Origin: Limnohabitans_A sp048020265
GTDB lineage: Bacteria > Pseudomonadota > Gammaproteobacteria > Burkholderiales > Burkholderiaceae_C
Reading direction: 5' to 3'
NCBI RefSeq assembly: GCF_048020265.1
Contig: NZ_CP171843.1
Coordinates: forward strand, 1 to 64,000
Length of the DNA stretch: 64,000 nt
A program made the translations under genes and the position numbers. Within the stretch, counting starts at the first letter, position 1, and every line of letters starts with the position of its first letter. The notes beneath the pieces are model-generated. The model was given only the letters and a program-made list of their open reading frames with translations. It was not told where the DNA came from and did no database searches. Below are positions 62,926 to 64,000 of this stretch, in pieces.

Positions 62926-63420
62926 ATGGCATCCGTCAACAAAGTCATCATCGTCGGCAACCTGGGCCGCGACCCTGAAACCCGCTATTTGCCTTCGGGT
63001 GATGCGGTCAGCAACATCAATGTGGCCACCACCGACCGTTACAAGGACAAAGCCACGGGCGAGATGAAAGAAGCCACCGAGTGGCACCGCATCAGCTTTT
63101 TCGGCAAATTGGCCGAAATCGCAGGCCAGTACCTGAAAAAGGGTTCGCAAGTCTATGTGGAAGGCAGCTTGCGCACCCGCAAATACACCGACAAAGACGG
63201 CATCGAAAAATTTGCCACCGAAATCCGGGGTGAAACCATGCAGATGCTCGGTGGTCGCCAGGGCATGGGCGGCCCGTCCGATGACGGCGGTGGCGGCTAT
63301 GCACCGCGCCAGTCGGCACCCGCCGCACGTCCTGCCGCAGCGCCTGCGCAGCGCCCAGCCGCTGCACCCAAGCCTGCCGCCAGCAGCTTTGACGACATGG
63401 ACGACGACATCCCGTTCTGA
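62926..63420 (+). CDS. ssb: Single-stranded DNA-binding protein
   Basis: Coats single-stranded DNA in replication and repair. The 164-residue product has the OB fold (NKVIIVGNLGRDPETRYLPSG, WHRISFFGKLAEIAGQYLKKGSQVYVEG), a Gly/Ala/Pro-rich linker, and the acidic C-terminal tip DDMDDDIPF that binds partner proteins. The opposite orientation of uvrA is common. A strong terminator follows. Confidence 0.97.
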   Translation: MASVNKVIIVGNLGRDPETRYLPSGDAVSNINVATTDRYKDKATGEMKEATEWHRISFFGKLAEIAGQYLKKGSQVYVEGSLRTRKYTDKDGIEKFATEIRGETMQMLGGRQGMGGPSDDGGGGYAPRQSAPAARPAAAPAQRPAAAPKPAASSFDDMDDDIPF

Positions 63421-63441
63421 GGACCGCGTCATTTGCTTCCA

Positions 63442-63470
63442 AAACCCGTGGTCTGCACCACGGGTTTTTT
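63442..63470 (+). terminator. Rho-independent terminator after ssb
   Basis: An 11-bp stem AAACCCGTGGT / ACCACGGGTTT with a CTGC loop runs into T residues. It separates ssb from the channel gene. Confidence 0.88.
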
Positions 63471-63489
63471 TATAGGAAAAAATCGCCAC

Positions 63490-64000
63490 ATGACAGAGCG
63501 TGTGTCTTTTGCGTCCGTGCAACATTTAGGTTTTGCGTGGTTTGCCATGGTCATGGGCCTGTGCGGCCTGTCGCTGGCATGGTTTCGCGCTGTGCCGCAC
63601 TGGGGGCCTGTCGCTTCCCAGGTGTCGCTGGGTGTGGGCGTGTTGGCGGGCCTGGTCTTTGTGGCGCTGATCGGGCTCAAGCTGTGGCGCTGGGTGCACT
63701 TTCCTGCCGCAGTGCTGGAAGATGCACGCCACCCCTTGCGTCATGTGTTTGTGGCTGCGCTGCCGTCCTCTTTGGTCTTGCTGCCCACGGTCTGGGTGGC
63801 GCACCACGGCTACGGCCCGTGGGCCGATGCGCTGTGGATGCTGGGGGCAGCAGGTTTGTTGCTGGGCACTGTCGGGGTCATCTGGCGCTGGTTGCAACCG
63901 GGCGTGAAGGCTGACGATTTTTGGCGCGGCATGACTCCTGCGCTGTTCATTCCGGTGGTGGGCAACGTGCTGCCTGCTCTGGCGGGCGTGACGCTGGGCC
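63490..64000 (+). CDS. SLAC1/TehA (tellurite resistance/dicarboxylate) family protein, partial
   Basis: Start of a membrane channel or transporter; 170 residues are visible and the frame runs off the window end. LGFAWFAMVMGLCGLSLAW is the family opening and at least four hydrophobic helices follow (VGVLAGLVFVALIGLKL, ALPSSLVLLPTVWV, ALWMLGAAGLLLGTVGV). Members export malate or small anions or confer tellurite resistance. The ATG at 63490 is 20 bases past the ssb terminator. Confidence 0.83.
   Translation, partial: MTERVSFASVQHLGFAWFAMVMGLCGLSLAWFRAVPHWGPVASQVSLGVGVLAGLVFVALIGLKLWRWVHFPAAVLEDARHPLRHVFVAALPSSLVLLPTVWVAHHGYGPWADALWMLGAAGLLLGTVGVIWRWLQPGVKADDFWRGMTPALFIPVVGNVLPALAGVTLG

Overview
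The window reads as a GC-rich betaproteobacterial chromosome, most likely a member of the Comamonadaceae (Burkholderiales), in the Limnohabitans/Rhodoferax/Hydrogenophaga range. The case rests on protein families and gene order: dnaA-dnaN-gyrB at the start, a phasin, a Co-type nitrile hydratase operon, and a glycolysis/purine block with pgk, pyk, class II fba, purC, purE, purK and Sua5 close together. Base 1 is the A of the dnaA start codon, so the sequence was probably rotated to dnaA. No oriC with recognisable DnaA boxes lies inside the window. No tRNA, rRNA or CRISPR array was seen.

Layout. 1-5334: replication genes dnaA, dnaN, gyrB. 5344-8569: an inserted accessory element with imperfect TGT...ACA terminal inverted repeats, repeated subterminal motifs and a 5-bp target duplication (GGTAG) starting 4 bases after the gyrB stop. 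It carries the N-terminal part of a large helicase-like protein, cut by an IS3-family insertion sequence, and no transposase of its own class. 8767-12713: metallophosphoesterase, DUF4143 ATPase, DEDDh exonuclease and Fic protein. 12726-15938: Lrp-type regulator divergent from a homodimeric 2-oxoacid dehydrogenase E1. 15929-19337: phasin, an atypical crotonase and two uncharacterised proteins. 19348-21941: nitrile hydratase operon (minus strand) ending in an EamA exporter. 22133-25379: yajC-secD-secF. 25427-31876: dprA, PAP2 phosphatase divergent from a lipid A phosphoethanolamine transferase, def-fmt, azlCD. 31983-42813: central carbon and purine genes (pgk, pyk, fba, purC, purE, purK), a desaturase, CnoX and Sua5. 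42821-47919: SemiSWEET, PBP4, EamA, tsaB-rimI, family 4 UDG-like protein. 47956-57371: EamA, a MerR regulator facing an isoprenylcysteine-methyltransferase-like gene, pyrF, acyl-CoA dehydrogenase, GST, gdhA, acyl-CoA ligase and a beta-lactamase-fold hydrolase. 57474-64000: CYTH protein, glutaredoxin-like protein, uvrA, MFS transporter, ssb and the start of a SLAC1/TehA-family channel.

Most of the window is ordinary chromosome. The clearest unusual structure is the 3.2-kb Tn7/Tni-like element after gyrB. Next are a MerR-type promoter with a 19-bp spacer ahead of the methyltransferase-like gene, the Lrp/E1 pair with a dyad at the regulator start, and the nitrile hydratase operon coupled to an exporter. 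Start codons were chosen from Shine-Dalgarno spacing, overlaps and family alignment from memory. No database search was run.
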